DNA of 64,000 nucleotides from Tetracladium setigerum. Its lineage: Eukaryota > Ascomycota > Leotiomycetes > Helotiales. The notes under the pieces are model-generated. The model worked only from the letters and a program-made list of their open reading frames with translations, was not told where the DNA came from and did not search any database. The position numbers and the translations under genes were made by a program. Shown one piece after another: positions 11,439 through 22,982 of the stretch; the first letter of the stretch is position 1, and every line of letters begins with the position of its first letter. Where the stretch lies: assembly GCA_031472005.1 (NCBI GenBank), contig PZJY01000013.1, positions 248,001 through 312,000 on the forward strand, in the 5' to 3' direction.

Positions 11439-12395
11439 ATGCCTCTGCCATGGCTATTATTAACTTCCTTTTGCATTCTTGCAAACGCTTGCAACCAGAA
11501 ACCAGTTACCAAAGAAAGCACTCGCAACCAAAAACCAGATACCGACAAAGCTGTCATGGCGAACATGTCTCCCTGCTATTGCACCTCCTACGAATCGCGC
11601 TTCACAGACTGTGGGCACTCCCTACTTCAATTAGACGACCAATGTGAAGGACAAAGCCATGTCAACAACAACGATATACCAATAGAGCAAATTGATATCT
11701 TCGGTCTATGTGGCAACTGTCTATCAGATAGGTCAATTTGCAATCGACATACTATTCGAGATGCCGAACATACGAACGTACTTGCTCGCGAAGTCTACCG
11801 ACTCCATGAAGACCCCAGAGCCGATGAGAATCTTGAAGGTATTGTCGAACGCAGGGACCTTAATACCGTGATGTCAATCCAGAGTGTTCTTCAATTGGAC
11901 ATCGGATGGAGAGGTCGAGCTGGCCAAACCCACAACCTTCCTTCTGAGAGAGAGCGAGAAATTGCCACCAAATACGGTGACAGGATCTTCTGTGTTAAAG
12001 TTCGCAACATGAGAGCACTTCGACCCGATAAAGTGGTCTGGAGACGCCAGCAACTGCTCTTTCCTGTCGATGTGGCTAGTCTCAATGACGATTCCCAATT
12101 CTGCGATCAATGCGACGACGAGTGGGGCCAAGTCAATCAGGATGGAGAGGTACTACATCCCCATGAGTTCATGTGCAAACACGGCTACTACTGTATGTCA
12201 TGCGCAACCAACCTTTTGAACGCCAATAATGGGAATGTTGAAGGATCAAGAGTGTGCCTGGAACGCTGTCCCCTACCAGGTTTTCCTCAGATCGTCAGTG
12301 ACTATCTGGATGAACCGATACCAGACGATGATTTCATGATTAGGTTGTTGACGTTAACGACAAGATATTTGGATGCCATTGACATAATTGTTTAA
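11439..12395 (+). CDS. Cysteine-rich protein with a RING-like zinc-binding C-terminus
   Basis: Single open frame of 318 codons. If the first ATG is used, the N-terminus (LPWLLLTSFCILANA) looks like a signal peptide; if ATG at 11556 is used, the protein is cytosolic and starts MANMSPCYC. The C-terminal third has a spaced metal-ligand pattern: FCDQCDDEW, then FMCKHGYYCMSC, then VCLERCPLPGF, i.e. C-x2-C ... C-x-H-x3-C-x2-C ... C-x3-C, close to a C3HC4 RING. The N-terminal part has further CxC and CxxC pairs (CYCTSY, LCGNCLSDRSIC). A RING-type E3 role would fit the downstream start; the secreted model would not. Family not recognised; no operon-like context. Confidence 0.6.
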   Translation: MPLPWLLLTSFCILANACNQKPVTKESTRNQKPDTDKAVMANMSPCYCTSYESRFTDCGHSLLQLDDQCEGQSHVNNNDIPIEQIDIFGLCGNCLSDRSICNRHTIRDAEHTNVLAREVYRLHEDPRADENLEGIVERRDLNTVMSIQSVLQLDIGWRGRAGQTHNLPSEREREIATKYGDRIFCVKVRNMRALRPDKVVWRRQQLLFPVDVASLNDDSQFCDQCDDEWGQVNQDGEVLHPHEFMCKHGYYCMSCATNLLNANNGNVEGSRVCLERCPLPGFPQIVSDYLDEPIPDDDFMIRLLTLTTRYLDAIDIIV

Positions 12396-13688
12396 TGAGA
12401 TAGCACTTGCATGATGGCCTGCTTCTACACACAAGACATGCTACCACAAAGACCAAAGTGCCTCTTGGCACGCACAAATATGCATTTCTTGCACAAAATC
12501 GACAGCAAAACCGAAAGTCATCGAAAAATACGTAGGCGCTGTGATGGGAGAACAACTTGTTGATGCTTTTTCAAATTTCTTTCGTCGGTTTACATGGTCA
12601 TCTTAGGTAATAGTCAAAAACCGGGTGTTCCGATGCCCGGGTTTTTACACTACCCCTTTTTATAGACCTCTGGCATCTTACAAAATAAAGCGCGTGCTCC
12701 GTTGCTCTTTCAAACAATTATCATTTGGATGTGAGTGTAGTTATAGGATTGTTCTGTAAATCATCTAAGATAAGGCTAGTATGCCGGTGTACAGAATGAG
12801 ATTTGCATCGAGTATTTGTTTTTGGTTGTGTCTTGTGTTCTTTTGTTGCATTCTTTTCTTTTTCAGAAATGAGGCTGGAGAAATAAAGGTGAATAATCTT
12901 AAGATAACGCCAATGTAGTTGTGGAAGTGGCATCTTACGCACTGTGTAGTGTTAACTTTAGGTCGCCGCACAAAACTTCATATCAGATCTATCTATTCTT
13001 GAGCAAATTCCTATCTGGTCCTCAGATTTTCTGTCCTGCAATTGGATTTTGATTAATTGACATTGAATGGTTCGATAACCTTATATTTGCGGTTTCTAGA
13101 GATTTCTATTCAGAATTGATGATGACAGCATGTACCCAAATAATCGCTTTCTCAAATTGTTTGTCTGCTAATTTTCTCGTTCGTCCTTCCAAATTTTCCT
13201 CCAATGTGAAGTGCGGAATTAGAGCTTATTTCCCATTCTTAACTTCTCCCCGCTCATAATCTCGTTTCAAGTGACATGCATTTCTGCTCTCTCTTATCAG
13301 CAACTCGACTTCAAATGCAGTCTGTATTCTCACCCCAAAAGCTTTCTCAAATGATTTCTTTTGTAGTTGAAGATCGAGCGAGGCCCCAGAAGTTCCAAAT
13401 GTCCCGCTGCATTTGTCGTCTCTCAATTTTGTTGGTAACCTTCTGCTTGGTGATCAATCCTCATGAGTGGTGCAGTTCTCTCGTCACTCGTCCTTCCCGC
13501 AACAATCCTGTGACGGAAGGAGAACATGGGTGAAGCCAACCAAGTACTAACGCAAGGCGTGCCTCATGCCGTGCGGTGGCTTTGCTGAGCATGACAATGG
13601 CCCTCGCTCCACACTCCGTCGGGTCACACCAATGTGAGTTGTGGTGCTTGAGTTGACAGGAAAGACGTGAGAAAGAAGCCCTCACAGC
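12396..13688. other. Intergenic region with one strong hairpin
   Basis: Convergent intergenic space between the Cys-rich gene (plus) and the NLR gene (minus). It contains a GC-rich hairpin flanked by A and T runs (12616-12646, listed separately). No coding frame with support. Confidence 0.55.
12616..12646. other. GC hairpin with A-tract and T-tract, terminator-shaped
   Basis: AAAAACCGGG is followed after 10 bases by CCCGGGTTTTT: a stem with one bulge ending in five or six T. The shape is that of a bacterial intrinsic terminator, but in a fungal nuclear context this function is not expected. It lies about 220 bp beyond the stop of the Cys-rich gene. It may be a small inverted-repeat insertion or a 3' end element. 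Confidence 0.4.
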
Positions 13689-16600
13689 CTACTTCATGTT
13701 CAGTCGCCTTCCTAGTTTACGGAGGTTCTGCTTCAATGACCTCGAATTCGTAGCTCCAGGCTCTTGTGTCTTGATTTGGCCGAACTTAGACTTGGCAGAC
13801 GTAACTTGCAAAGTTTCAAGACGATCCTCAATTTGATCTACCTTCGACTCAGCAGACACAACTTCAAGCGCTTGAAGCTTGTCTTCAAGCATCAAACACC
13901 ATTTCGAAGAGGGCCCTTGAACTATCCTAAATCCAGACAACGCTCGATTGTACATCGTCTTTGCCATGTCTTTCCGGTGAGTTTGCGAGAGGGTGTCTCC
14001 GAAGGAGGACATAGTCGCCAACGCTGGCATATAAGTCGACGAAAGTTCAACGCCAAGAGCGACCTCATAGCCCTGCAATGCTTGAAGGTACATCTTCTCA
14101 GCCTCGGCCAGCTTCCCTTGTAAGTTGTAGAGTTTGCCTAGATTAATGACTGTATTAAGTGTTGATGTATGGTCTGGCCCGAGGGCCTCCTTCGTGCCAT
14201 AGAACGCTCGAAGATATATCTTCTCAGCCTCGTCCAGCTTCCCTTGGTTAAGGTAGATGTTGCCTAAGTTATTAGCTGTATCAAGTGTCGAAATATGATC
14301 CGGCCCAAGCACCTCTGTCATGCCTTGGAGCGCCCGAACATACATCGTCTCGGCCTCGACTAACTTGCCCTGGGATTGGTAGAGGATGCCCAGGTTATTG
14401 ACTGTCCTCAATGTCGATTGGTGATTCGGTCCGTATAGCTCCTCCTTCCCCTCAAGCGCTCGTAGATGCATCTGCTCGGACTTGACCAGCTTACCTTGGC
14501 CAGCATAGACGCTGCCTAGATTATCGAGTGTATCAAGTATTGATATATGGTTTGGTTGAAGAGTATCCATATAACCTTGCATCGCTCGAAGATACATATC
14601 CTCGGCCTCGTATAGTTTTCCTTGATCACTATATAGGTTGCCCAAGGTTTTAGCTGTATCAAGTGTTGAGGGATGATTCAGCCCAAGCACGTTTTCCTTC
14701 CCCTCGAGTGCTCGAAGACACATATTCTCGGCCTCTACTAACTTGCATTGGTGGGTGAACATGCTACCGAGTTTGTCAAAAGCTGAATATAGCCCGTCCG
14801 AATCCGACTTAAAGTTTTCTACGAAGTCTTTCTGTCGTGTCGCATGTTGAAGGAGTCGTCGTTCCAATAGCCACCAGTCCTCGTCATCTCTGCTGGGAAG
14901 CTGCGAGGCTACACAAGCCAAGGCCAGACGCGCAAGACTCTCATCCCATTCCTTGTTGAGCACAAAAAACGTCCATGAGTGGACGCAAGTATGTATACTG
15001 TACCCTCTAGTTCCGTCTTGGTGCTGAGAAGACGGATCTGGACTAACCAGTCCGAAATTACATAGTAAAGTAACGGCTTCATTGAAGTTCAACTCGTCCT
15101 CCGAGAACGTCTGGGCCCATTCGTCGTCAGAGTCTCCACCTCGTAAAAGGTCGAACCACAGATCGTGTCTATCAAAATAAGCCCACAACTTGAGTAGTTT
15201 TGCTGATGTCTCGTTTTGATGTTGAATCCGATCGAAAGTTATCTGCCAGGTCGTATGCAAAGTGCGATTTTCATACGAATCTAATTGAGGACTTGTCGTT
15301 TGAAGCTTCAACCACGAGGCTTTGTAATGCCGGAGATAATCTGAGAAGCTCATCGTCACGTGCTCGAGATACGCTCCGGCTGTGGAGAGAGCGAGTGGTA
15401 GACCGTCCAGTTCCCTGACAAGTTCTATTGCATCAAGATCTGCGTTGTCAGTACTTGATTTTTCACTTAGTGACTTTATCAACATACCATTTTCAGTAAT
15501 CTTACGGCCTGACATATTGGACAGAATCTGAAGACCTTCATTCACATCTAGCAATTTCTGAACATGGATTCGTGTACCTTGTCGAACTTGTGATGATCGC
15601 GTCGTAATAATGACGGAGCCGTGATCAGAAAGAGGGAGAAACTGACGTATATCGACGGCCGAGTCATCGGGATTGCCAGACATTTTAGGATTATCGAGGT
15701 TATCATAGATGATTAGCCATTTTGTATTCTGCATAGTGTCAAGCCAAGCCATAACTGCGTTGACAACCTGATTGAGATCTTTTTGGTCTATACTTGAAAG
15801 TATACTAGTTGAAGGCTGGTACCTTAGCACCTGCTGAGCAATGGCCTGGAAACTCAACTGAAGAGAGCTTTCGTCATTTGCGTTCAACCAGAAGATCGCG
15901 GTATACTTCTCCTTATGCCGTCTAGCATATGTGATCGCCAGTTGAGTTTTTCCCATGCCCCCAAGACCATGTAGGACGACACAGGATCGACTACTGTCAT
16001 CTTGAAGTAGTTCGTGCATCTTTTTTAGCTCCTGCTCTCTAGCAACGAATTGTGTTGCTTCAGGAAATGACGCGAGGTTGAGCCCGACGGCAAAGTGTTC
16101 AAAATCAATCCCTGTGATGGTTAGCGTAGTTACTCTGGTTTTAAGAAAGTCTCTATCAACAACTGACCCTTGTATAGCCTGTGAATCTCATCCTCTAATC
16201 TTCTGAATGCATGATCCTTTTTCTCACCGTAATTTGGTACCATAGATACATCGAAGATCCCAACCAAGCAGTACGCTCCATCTTCCTCAATACTAGTGAT
16301 ACGGTGCTCCGCCCAAGATCTCCGCTCTTTGATACTAAAATTTGACAATGCATCGCCTCGGAGGGCATTCTTTGCGATGCCAGTGATTTCATGTATCTCA
16401 GACTCAAGCGATAACTTGCTCCCAAGTAGCCTACCCTCCGAGCTAAAGAATTCGACCAACTTTGGCGCAATGAGCTCCTGAAGCGTCCAGCCTCGAGTGA
16501 ACCATCGACTCTTCCTGAAAGCTTCCTCCCACGCCCTCTGGTCATCTAACGGTGTGTTGCGCTTCATGACATCCGAAAGGTAGACGTAGCACCGCGCGGC

Positions 16601-16918
16601 GTTCTGATACCACCGAAACATAGAATTAATTGCCGTACCAAGCTCGACAGAATTCTTCTTATCGATGCAGCAGGAGTCGACCCAGAAGTATTCCAGTCCA
16701 TCAACTGCAGCCTGATTCGCGCAGAACTGTATCTTCTTCCATCCAAACTTGTTCATAGTCTTGTTCTTGTCTTTTCCCTTCTTCAACTCTTGATAGATGA
16801 CTTCATCTTCTCCCCACGTATGAGAGAGTATGGCGTAGGCAGGGACCTCGCCGTTAGTAGGCTCACGAAAAACGATCTCGCCATCGGGTTTGCGTTGCAA
16901 GAGGCGTATTGGAGACAT
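13689..16918 (-). CDS. HET-NB-ARC-TPR NOD-like receptor (NLR)
   Basis: Two exons: 16918-16168 and 16111-13689, with a 56-nt GT-AG intron that restores frame; about 1057 residues. Residues 1-250 are a HET domain: YAILSHTWGEDEV, YFWVDSCCIDKK, then RWFTRGWTLQELIAP. An NB-ARC NTPase follows with P-loop GLGGMGKTQLA (about residue 299), Walker B WLIIYDNLD, sensor-like GSVIITTRS and GLPLALSTAGAYL. The C-terminal part has at least six tandem 42-residue TPRs of the kinesin-light-chain type (repeating AEKMYLRALQG / TSTLNTVINLG), then a short heptad-like tail. This is the architecture of fungal incompatibility NLRs: TPRs sense, NB-ARC oligomerises, HET triggers a cell-death response. All motifs are intact; it is probably functional. 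The near-identical TPR units suggest recent repeat turnover. Confidence 0.93.
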
Positions 16919-17385
16919 CCTGGTGGTTTAGGAGTGATTTTCGCAGCAACCACGATGCGTATTACCAACTAGGTAACGGTGGGATGTGCAGTGGCTGTTG
17001 TTGGCACCCCGCAATGAGGCGATATTGCGGCGTAAGCTAACCAGCGACATCCATGCGAAGACAGGCAGAACTTCATTTTTACGCGAAGTTTCACACGCGC
17101 CTACTTTACCTATGGCCTGTACTCAAAGGACAAGCTGACTGCTGTAATTGATATGCCGGCTCCCATAAACTTCAAAAATGCGATACTGGAGGTGGAATTA
17201 TCAAAGAGACGGCCACTTTTGAGTTCAATCGGGAGCGGGAGCTTCCGCCGGATCCACCCGCGAAATCGCTCGCCACGTGATTTATAAAATCTTTCCAGGT
17301 TACTATAACCATACCGACTCTAATCCCTATTTTTATTATATTTAGGGTACTATTCGACGTATTGGTCGTTCATGGATCTCTACCT
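16919..17385. other. Intergenic region, NLR promoter
   Basis: About 470 bp between the 3' end of the monooxygenase and the NLR start, both minus strand. No element beyond an AT-rich stretch near 17280-17345 was recognised. Confidence 0.55.
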
Positions 17386-19088
17386 TTACAACTTCGAATT
17401 CTCAGACCATCCACCTTCCACCTTCTTCTTCCTCCACGCCTCCTCATTATTCTTCCCCCACATGGCAATTCTCTTCTGATGCCCCTCCTTGAAGTCATCC
17501 AACCATTTCCCCTCCCACTTCGGCAATGCTCTCCCCTTATTATGAACGGGCTCCCCGGCCAACCTTCTCACTGTCTCAAAATACTCCTCAAAATCCGGAT
17601 ATAGCGCTGTAAACGGCACACCATCACCTTTATACTTGATCCTCTCCACCTCCCACTTCTCTTGCTCCTCCAAACTTGGAAGTTCAACCCTCCCGGCCAA
17701 GAATCGAGCTGCAAGTACGGATTGCCATTCATATACTTTGAAAGTGAAGCCTGCTGCAATCTGGAGTCAAAATCGATCAGCTACCGGAATGGCAAGTGAG
17801 AAAAGCGTACATACTGCGCCGATAAAAATCAACGTTGGATCTCCTCGCTTGAAAACATGTAGGAAAAGTCCAGGCACACGGTTGTTTCTTATTTCGACCT
17901 CTGGCAGAAATGGAAGCGTCCATTGATATCCTGTTCCGAGGATAAGGTGGTCCACATTTTCTAGTGATGTTCCATCCTCAAAATGTACGGTTTTTGCGCC
18001 GTTTGAGCTGTCGATTTTGGCGATGGGTGAGTGTTTAACGACAGATGGGTGGTCGAATGGAATCCGTCCGAAGTAAGGATGCCATCTCCCGCGCACGACG
18101 GCATGAATGGGTGTTTGTGCGTGTGGGATGAGGTCGGTTACGATATCCATTCCGGAGACGGAGGCACCAACTACTACTACTTTCTACTCTCACGGTGTCA
18201 GCACTCATTTCAAAACTCTCAAAGCTGCAATCATAACTTCATTGGAGAGATGTGCGTCTATTACCTTCCCACGATACTTCTCCGGGCCTCTATATCCTTT
18301 ACTATGCTCCACACTCCCAGGAAACCTTTGCGCAAATTCAGCCAGCCCCTCAATATGTGGCACAAACGGAACAGTATAATGTCCAGTGGCAACTAGCACT
18401 GCATCAAAATCCTCCGTCCACCAAAAATCATTTTCCCCGTCTCTTTCTTCCTTCCTCAACGTAAGTCTCCAACCCTCTCCAATCTTCTCAACTCGCTCAA
18501 CGGTAGTATCATACTCAACATACTTCTCATAACCATTTCTCTCTATCAAGCCAGAGATGTATTGTTGAATGATGCTGTGATGGCGAAAAGGTGTGTCGTT
18601 CCCGTGACGTGCGATTGAAAGTGCAGAGCGGCTTTTGGGAATGGTTTCAGCGGAGAATTCCATGATGGAGGAGTGGATGTTGGTTTCTAGGAGGGGGTAG
18701 ACGGATGTTTCTGCGTGGCGGTTTTGAGAAAGATTGCGGGGGCTTTGTTTGGGGAGGGAGTTGGCGGATGGAATGGGGAGGGGAGGGTCGCTGGTTTGGT
18801 GATTGGAGAGCGAGGCAATGTATGTTAGTTTGGGGAGGCGGGAAGGGGATCTTGTACCCTGTGATCTCGTCAGTATATGTCGTCGTTCGAACGTCGATGT
18901 TTATAAATTGATGTTGTGGATTGGAATTGATAGAATGTAATTGAGTGAACATACCAGCAACCACCCGCCTTCTCCCTCCTCTCAAACACTCGTATAACAT
19001 CAAATACTTTCTCTTGTGCCAAAGCATCAATTGCAATCGCACCAGCTGGCCCAGTTCCAATCACCGCTACTCTTTTAATGGGCGCCAT
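17386..19088 (-). CDS. Flavin-containing monooxygenase (FMO-like)
   Basis: Four exons: 19088-18955, 18858-18265, 18183-17815 and 17760-17386. Introns 18264-18184 and 17814-17761 keep frame. The first junction (donor GTATGT, acceptor CACAG) is one base short: total coding length is 1472 nt, and one extra base at 18857-18860 (a GGG run) would give 490 residues, typical for fungal FMOs. Motifs: FAD-binding VIGTGPAGAIA at the N-terminus, the FMO signature in FPGSVEHSKGY (FxGxxxHxxxY), a second nucleotide site KVVVVGASVSGMD, and ILGTGYQWTLPFLPE. Expected reaction: NADPH- and O2-dependent oxygenation of a soft nucleophile (N or S). The final exon (EEYFETVRRLAGEPV...) is the usual FMO tail. Substrate unknown. 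Confidence 0.88.
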
Positions 19089-20179
19089 TCTTCTGTCCAA
19101 AGTACGATAATTGATTATCGCCAAGTTTGTATCACCCAGCAATACCACACCAATTCAAAAGAGAAGTAAAACGCGAGTGAGTCTCTCTTATCGGAATCCC
19201 GAACTTGATCGATGACATATATATATGTACCTGGATGCCTAGGAAGATTGATCTTCAAATCCCGACGTTCATGCACGCCGAGCACGCCATGTGAACTTGA
19301 ACACACGTGATGGTTGCAAGAGTGGATATCTCATATCTTGATTTCGTCAGGCTCATAACCCGTATGTGGAGAATCAACCAAAAATTTCATGTTATCATAA
19401 TATTTCCACGTGTTTATGAGTGCATTACCCTTACTGAGGGAATTGACTCGGAGGTTTTAGTTGTTGTGGAGAGTTCAATACCTGGGGTGTGGCTTACAGT
19501 ACCAGGAATTTCGCCAAACCCAAACACCACTACCGATACCCAGTACCGAAGACGTGGTCTTGGAACCGGTATTTGAATGGATTACTTTCCTCGGACTCCG
19601 TAATCAAAGTCCAAGAATGAGATAATCTACTTGGGAGCGGAGTCTGGGTTGGGGTTCTGCTCAGCGTGCTTGCCTGAGGATAATTCGGCACAGATGGCGT
19701 CAGTGAGATGCAAATCCTGAATCAAATACTTCAAATACATACTCCCACGTGCAAAGACCCGCGGAGAAGAGAGAAAACTACGATTAGATAAATTGAAATT
19801 CGTGACGAATTTCACAAGATGGAAAAACATCGAGATGATGAACAGCTTCCTGCTGAGACTTGAAGCCTCATGGACTTCAGACACTGGCTCAGATCAAAGA
19901 CTTAGCGAGTTCGATCGCGCGGCGGGAAGAAAGGCTCGGAGAAAGTATGTATTCCCAAGTTGAAAATCCAAATTGATTAATTATGCTTTCATTAAAGTGA
20001 GATACTGATGAAGTGGAATTGTAGAGTAGATTTCACCGTTCTTCCACTTCTCTTTGTGATGACCATCAACACATGACCCACACGTGACCACCAGGATCGC
20101 ACCAGTACCGGGCCAGTTGCGGACTAGTCCCGATACACAAGCAGGAGCACTTGATGGCCTGGAAGTTACGGATGCCTTA
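19089..20179. other. Intergenic region next to a repeat island
   Basis: Upstream of the monooxygenase. One possible short minus-strand coding segment (19627-19884) is listed separately. After about 20,100 composition shifts towards the AT-rich, stop-filled repeat. Confidence 0.5.
19627..19884 (-). CDS. Possible short hypothetical protein or terminal exon
   Basis: An open stretch of about 85 codons ending at TAG 19627. No ATG at its upstream end (it opens with GTG), so it would be an internal or last exon, or it starts at one of the internal ATGs (for example MYLKYLIQDLHLTDAIC). The segment from that ATG to the stop has protein-like composition, and a TCTAATCGTAG branch/acceptor-like string lies just upstream, consistent with a short intron. 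No family recognised. Weak call. Confidence 0.25.
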   Translation of the reverse strand: MSEVHEASSLSRKLFIISMFFHLVKFVTNFNLSNRSFLSSPRVFARGSMYLKYLIQDLHLTDAICAELSSGKHAEQNPNPDSAPK

Positions 20180-22540
20180 CGGCCTTGTTACGGACATGTA
20201 TATAGCCCGGCCTCTAGCCACTTATTGATCGGTAGTTTTCTTCTTTTCTTAGTATTAGAGCCTATTGTTACGACCGATCATTATTCACTAGCATATATCA
20301 CTATATATCCCTGCTTTAATTACGTGATCGTACCGGTGAACAATGCCGTTATATAAAAGAAGAAAACTCGACTCCGCCGGTGACGGCTTTTATATATCTT
20401 AATTAGCGACTTTATCGGAATATCTAATAATACCTTTCACCCAGGTAACGGACCCCTTCCGGTGAAGTTGCGAAGAGCTAGGTAATTAGAGACTACTTAG
20501 ACAACTAGTGATATCAGGGTTTAATATTAGCACCGGCAGCTAGTAAAATCGAGCGAGCGACTTCCGAGAACTCGCTACGTTAAGGGAGTAGGAACGTATC
20601 GACTACGCTCCGAGAGACTTTAATAACCCCTTATATAAAGGAAACTATAATAATATTAAGTGTTAACTAATTTAAAAGTTATCCGGAAGATATTAATATC
20701 TCACCCGATATAAATACTAACCTCCCACCACTTCCCAACGACCACTACTAACTATCACTCCCCTTTAGCTTTAACTAAGCACCGCGGCCGGTGGCCACCG
20801 ACACTAATACTACCGATACTAAGGCTACCGAGATGTTAATTAATTAATTAAGTAACGAAGAACGATTAGAGGAATCTTTAGGCCAGGAGAGCGCCGGTTC
20901 CGGTAATGAAAGGCGAGCTAAAAGAAAAGGGAAGAAGAAACTCACTAATTAAGAAGCCTTCTTTTAATAAATAAGTAATTAAATCTAGAGCTTTATATAA
21001 TAAATAAAAGCTTAAAATCGGGAGCTTCGCGCTAATACTTAGCGCTAATTAACCGAGCTAAAGAAGATTATAAATAATGAACTTCGATAGGATTCTCGAA
21101 CTAAATCTATAACTAACTATCCTCCGGGGTACACTAGCCCTTTTAAAGCTCTTAATGCTAGCCCCTTACGGACGTTTATCGAGACTCCGGAAGTAAAATC
21201 GCGCTTCGTTACTAGGATTCGAGAGGAAAGCATTAACGAGGAGGTCACTATCGAACGACTTATTATTTTAAGAACCCTAAGAGTTACCCCGAAAGGCGAC
21301 CGAAATAAGGCCTCCTATAAAACTAAGCTTATTAAGAAATTCGAACCACTAGACGATAGTCACGACCTCACGTATAAATAGTGGCAAATATCCATTAAGG
21401 ACCGATTAGACATTAACGCTAACCACTACGATTCGACTATTACTCGTAAAGCCCTTATTTAAGGATATATTAAAGGACTAGCACGTACGTACTTAAAGCC
21501 CCGTTACTAGTCTAATACTCTTAATTAAGATTATAAGAACGAGGTCGAAATAATAAATAACCTTAAATCATTCTTCCTTACTAGCTATAAGACCGAAGAT
21601 ACCCGTAACGCTTTTAATATTATATATATAGTAAATAAGGGGCATACTTAAGAGATATTTAATGAGTTTAAAGCTAGATTTATTAATATAACGCTACGCG
21701 GCTAAGTGCCGAATTTAAAACTCTTTTATTATATATAAAAGAAAATCACTTTATCCTTAAGAAGCCAAGTTACGATAAATAAACTAATATAAAACGATAG
21801 CTTAACTCTTATAATAGCTAATCTTATAAGTATTAATAAGGAGCGCCGGCACAATTTTAAACTCTTTAATTTAATTACTAAATCTAATATACTAATTACT
21901 CCCCGCGGACTCCTTAAGTTTCCGGCTAGTAATAAGCCCGTCTCTAATCCACCGGTTCGCAAATATAACCTAATTCTATTATTAAGATTAAATATTACCG
22001 TGCCTCTTCCTAATTAAGCTTTCTAACGAATAAGTCCGAGCATAGACCGGAACAAGCCCGAAACTAAGGCTCTAGCTAATTCCTCCTCGTGCTTTTATTA
22101 CGATAAAGTCGGCCATTAAGCCGCTAACTATTTATCTAAGCCCTTAATTAAAGAGATTTAAGAGGATATTAAGGACGACGAATTATAAGAAGAATTCGAC
22201 CACGAAGCCGAAGTTAATACGTTCCTAGAGGGAAACGGGGACGCTTAAGTAAAGACACCTTCTTAAGCTTACGTAAATGTAATTTATTAGACCTTAACCT
22301 CTTTACTCTTATAAGAGGTGAGCCCTTTTAAATTCGTACGACTTTAATTATAAATAGATACGGTGTTTAAATTAAGGCTTTAATAGATATAAGAGCGAAC
22401 GGTTACCTCTTTATAAACCGGCCATTTACCCTTAACCTTACTTAAGCTCTCGGCTTAAAAGTTTAGAAATTACCTTACTTTATATAAGTACGGGGTTATA
22501 ATTTAACTATTTAAAGTAAAGTTAATTAATTTATATATAT
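20180..22540 (+). mobile_element. RIP-destroyed LTR retroelement relic (gag and protease region)
   Basis: An AT-rich island rich in TAA/TAG. On the plus strand a gag-like sequence is still readable from about 21,360 (WQISIKDRLDIN ... GYIKGLARTYL ... NEFKARFINITL). A CCHC zinc knuckle is recognisable at 22090-22131 as C-x2-Y-x4-H-x4-Y with a stop inside; both Cys-to-Tyr changes (TGC to TAC) and the stop fit G-to-A or C-to-T mutation. A retropepsin site follows at 22377-22400 (ALIDIRANGYLF), where DIR replaces the expected DTG/DSG of the catalytic triad. Coding similarity ends before reverse transcriptase at about 22,540, so the copy is truncated as well as mutated. A TGTTACGG string near 20,187 could be an LTR start; I cannot pair it with a second LTR. 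Ty3/Gypsy type is likely, not proven. Confidence 0.75.
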
Positions 22541-22982
22541 ATTATACACACACCAAAAGTTATGTCTGCAAATTCTATATCCGGATCTGGAAGGGAGCCG
22601 GGCTGCTTTAACAGGCACGTGACTGAGCACAGCCGGAGCAGGGGCTGAGCCTTCACATTAGTGCCACGCGGCCTTCGGCTACGCTTTCTCAGACGACATA
22701 AATACACACACAGCTTCCTTCTATTATTCCTCCTAAACTTGGCCAACCTTGGAATCCAACGCTCTTGACCTCTCAATACTTATCGCAATTTAATAAGCTT
22801 ACAAGAATTTATCAATTCCAAATGAGTTCAGTCATAGGCATGCTATTATCTGTCTTTTCCTTGTTCAACAACTATATTTACTCGAATTTCTCTTACAACT
22901 GTCCCATATTGTTCTGCAAACTTTCCTCTGCACGCCTACCGCAGAACAACCTCATTCTACTTACACACCCTACCTCCTCTTA
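22541..22982. other. Repeat flank, nothing recognised
   Basis: Composition returns abruptly to near-average GC at about 22,545. Only short frames without motifs are present. Confidence 0.4.

Noticed and set aside
12616..12646. Bacterial contamination or horizontally acquired bacterial gene, suggested by the terminator-like hairpin
   Set aside because: Flanking genes have fungal introns or fungal-type context and no bacterial coding features were found.
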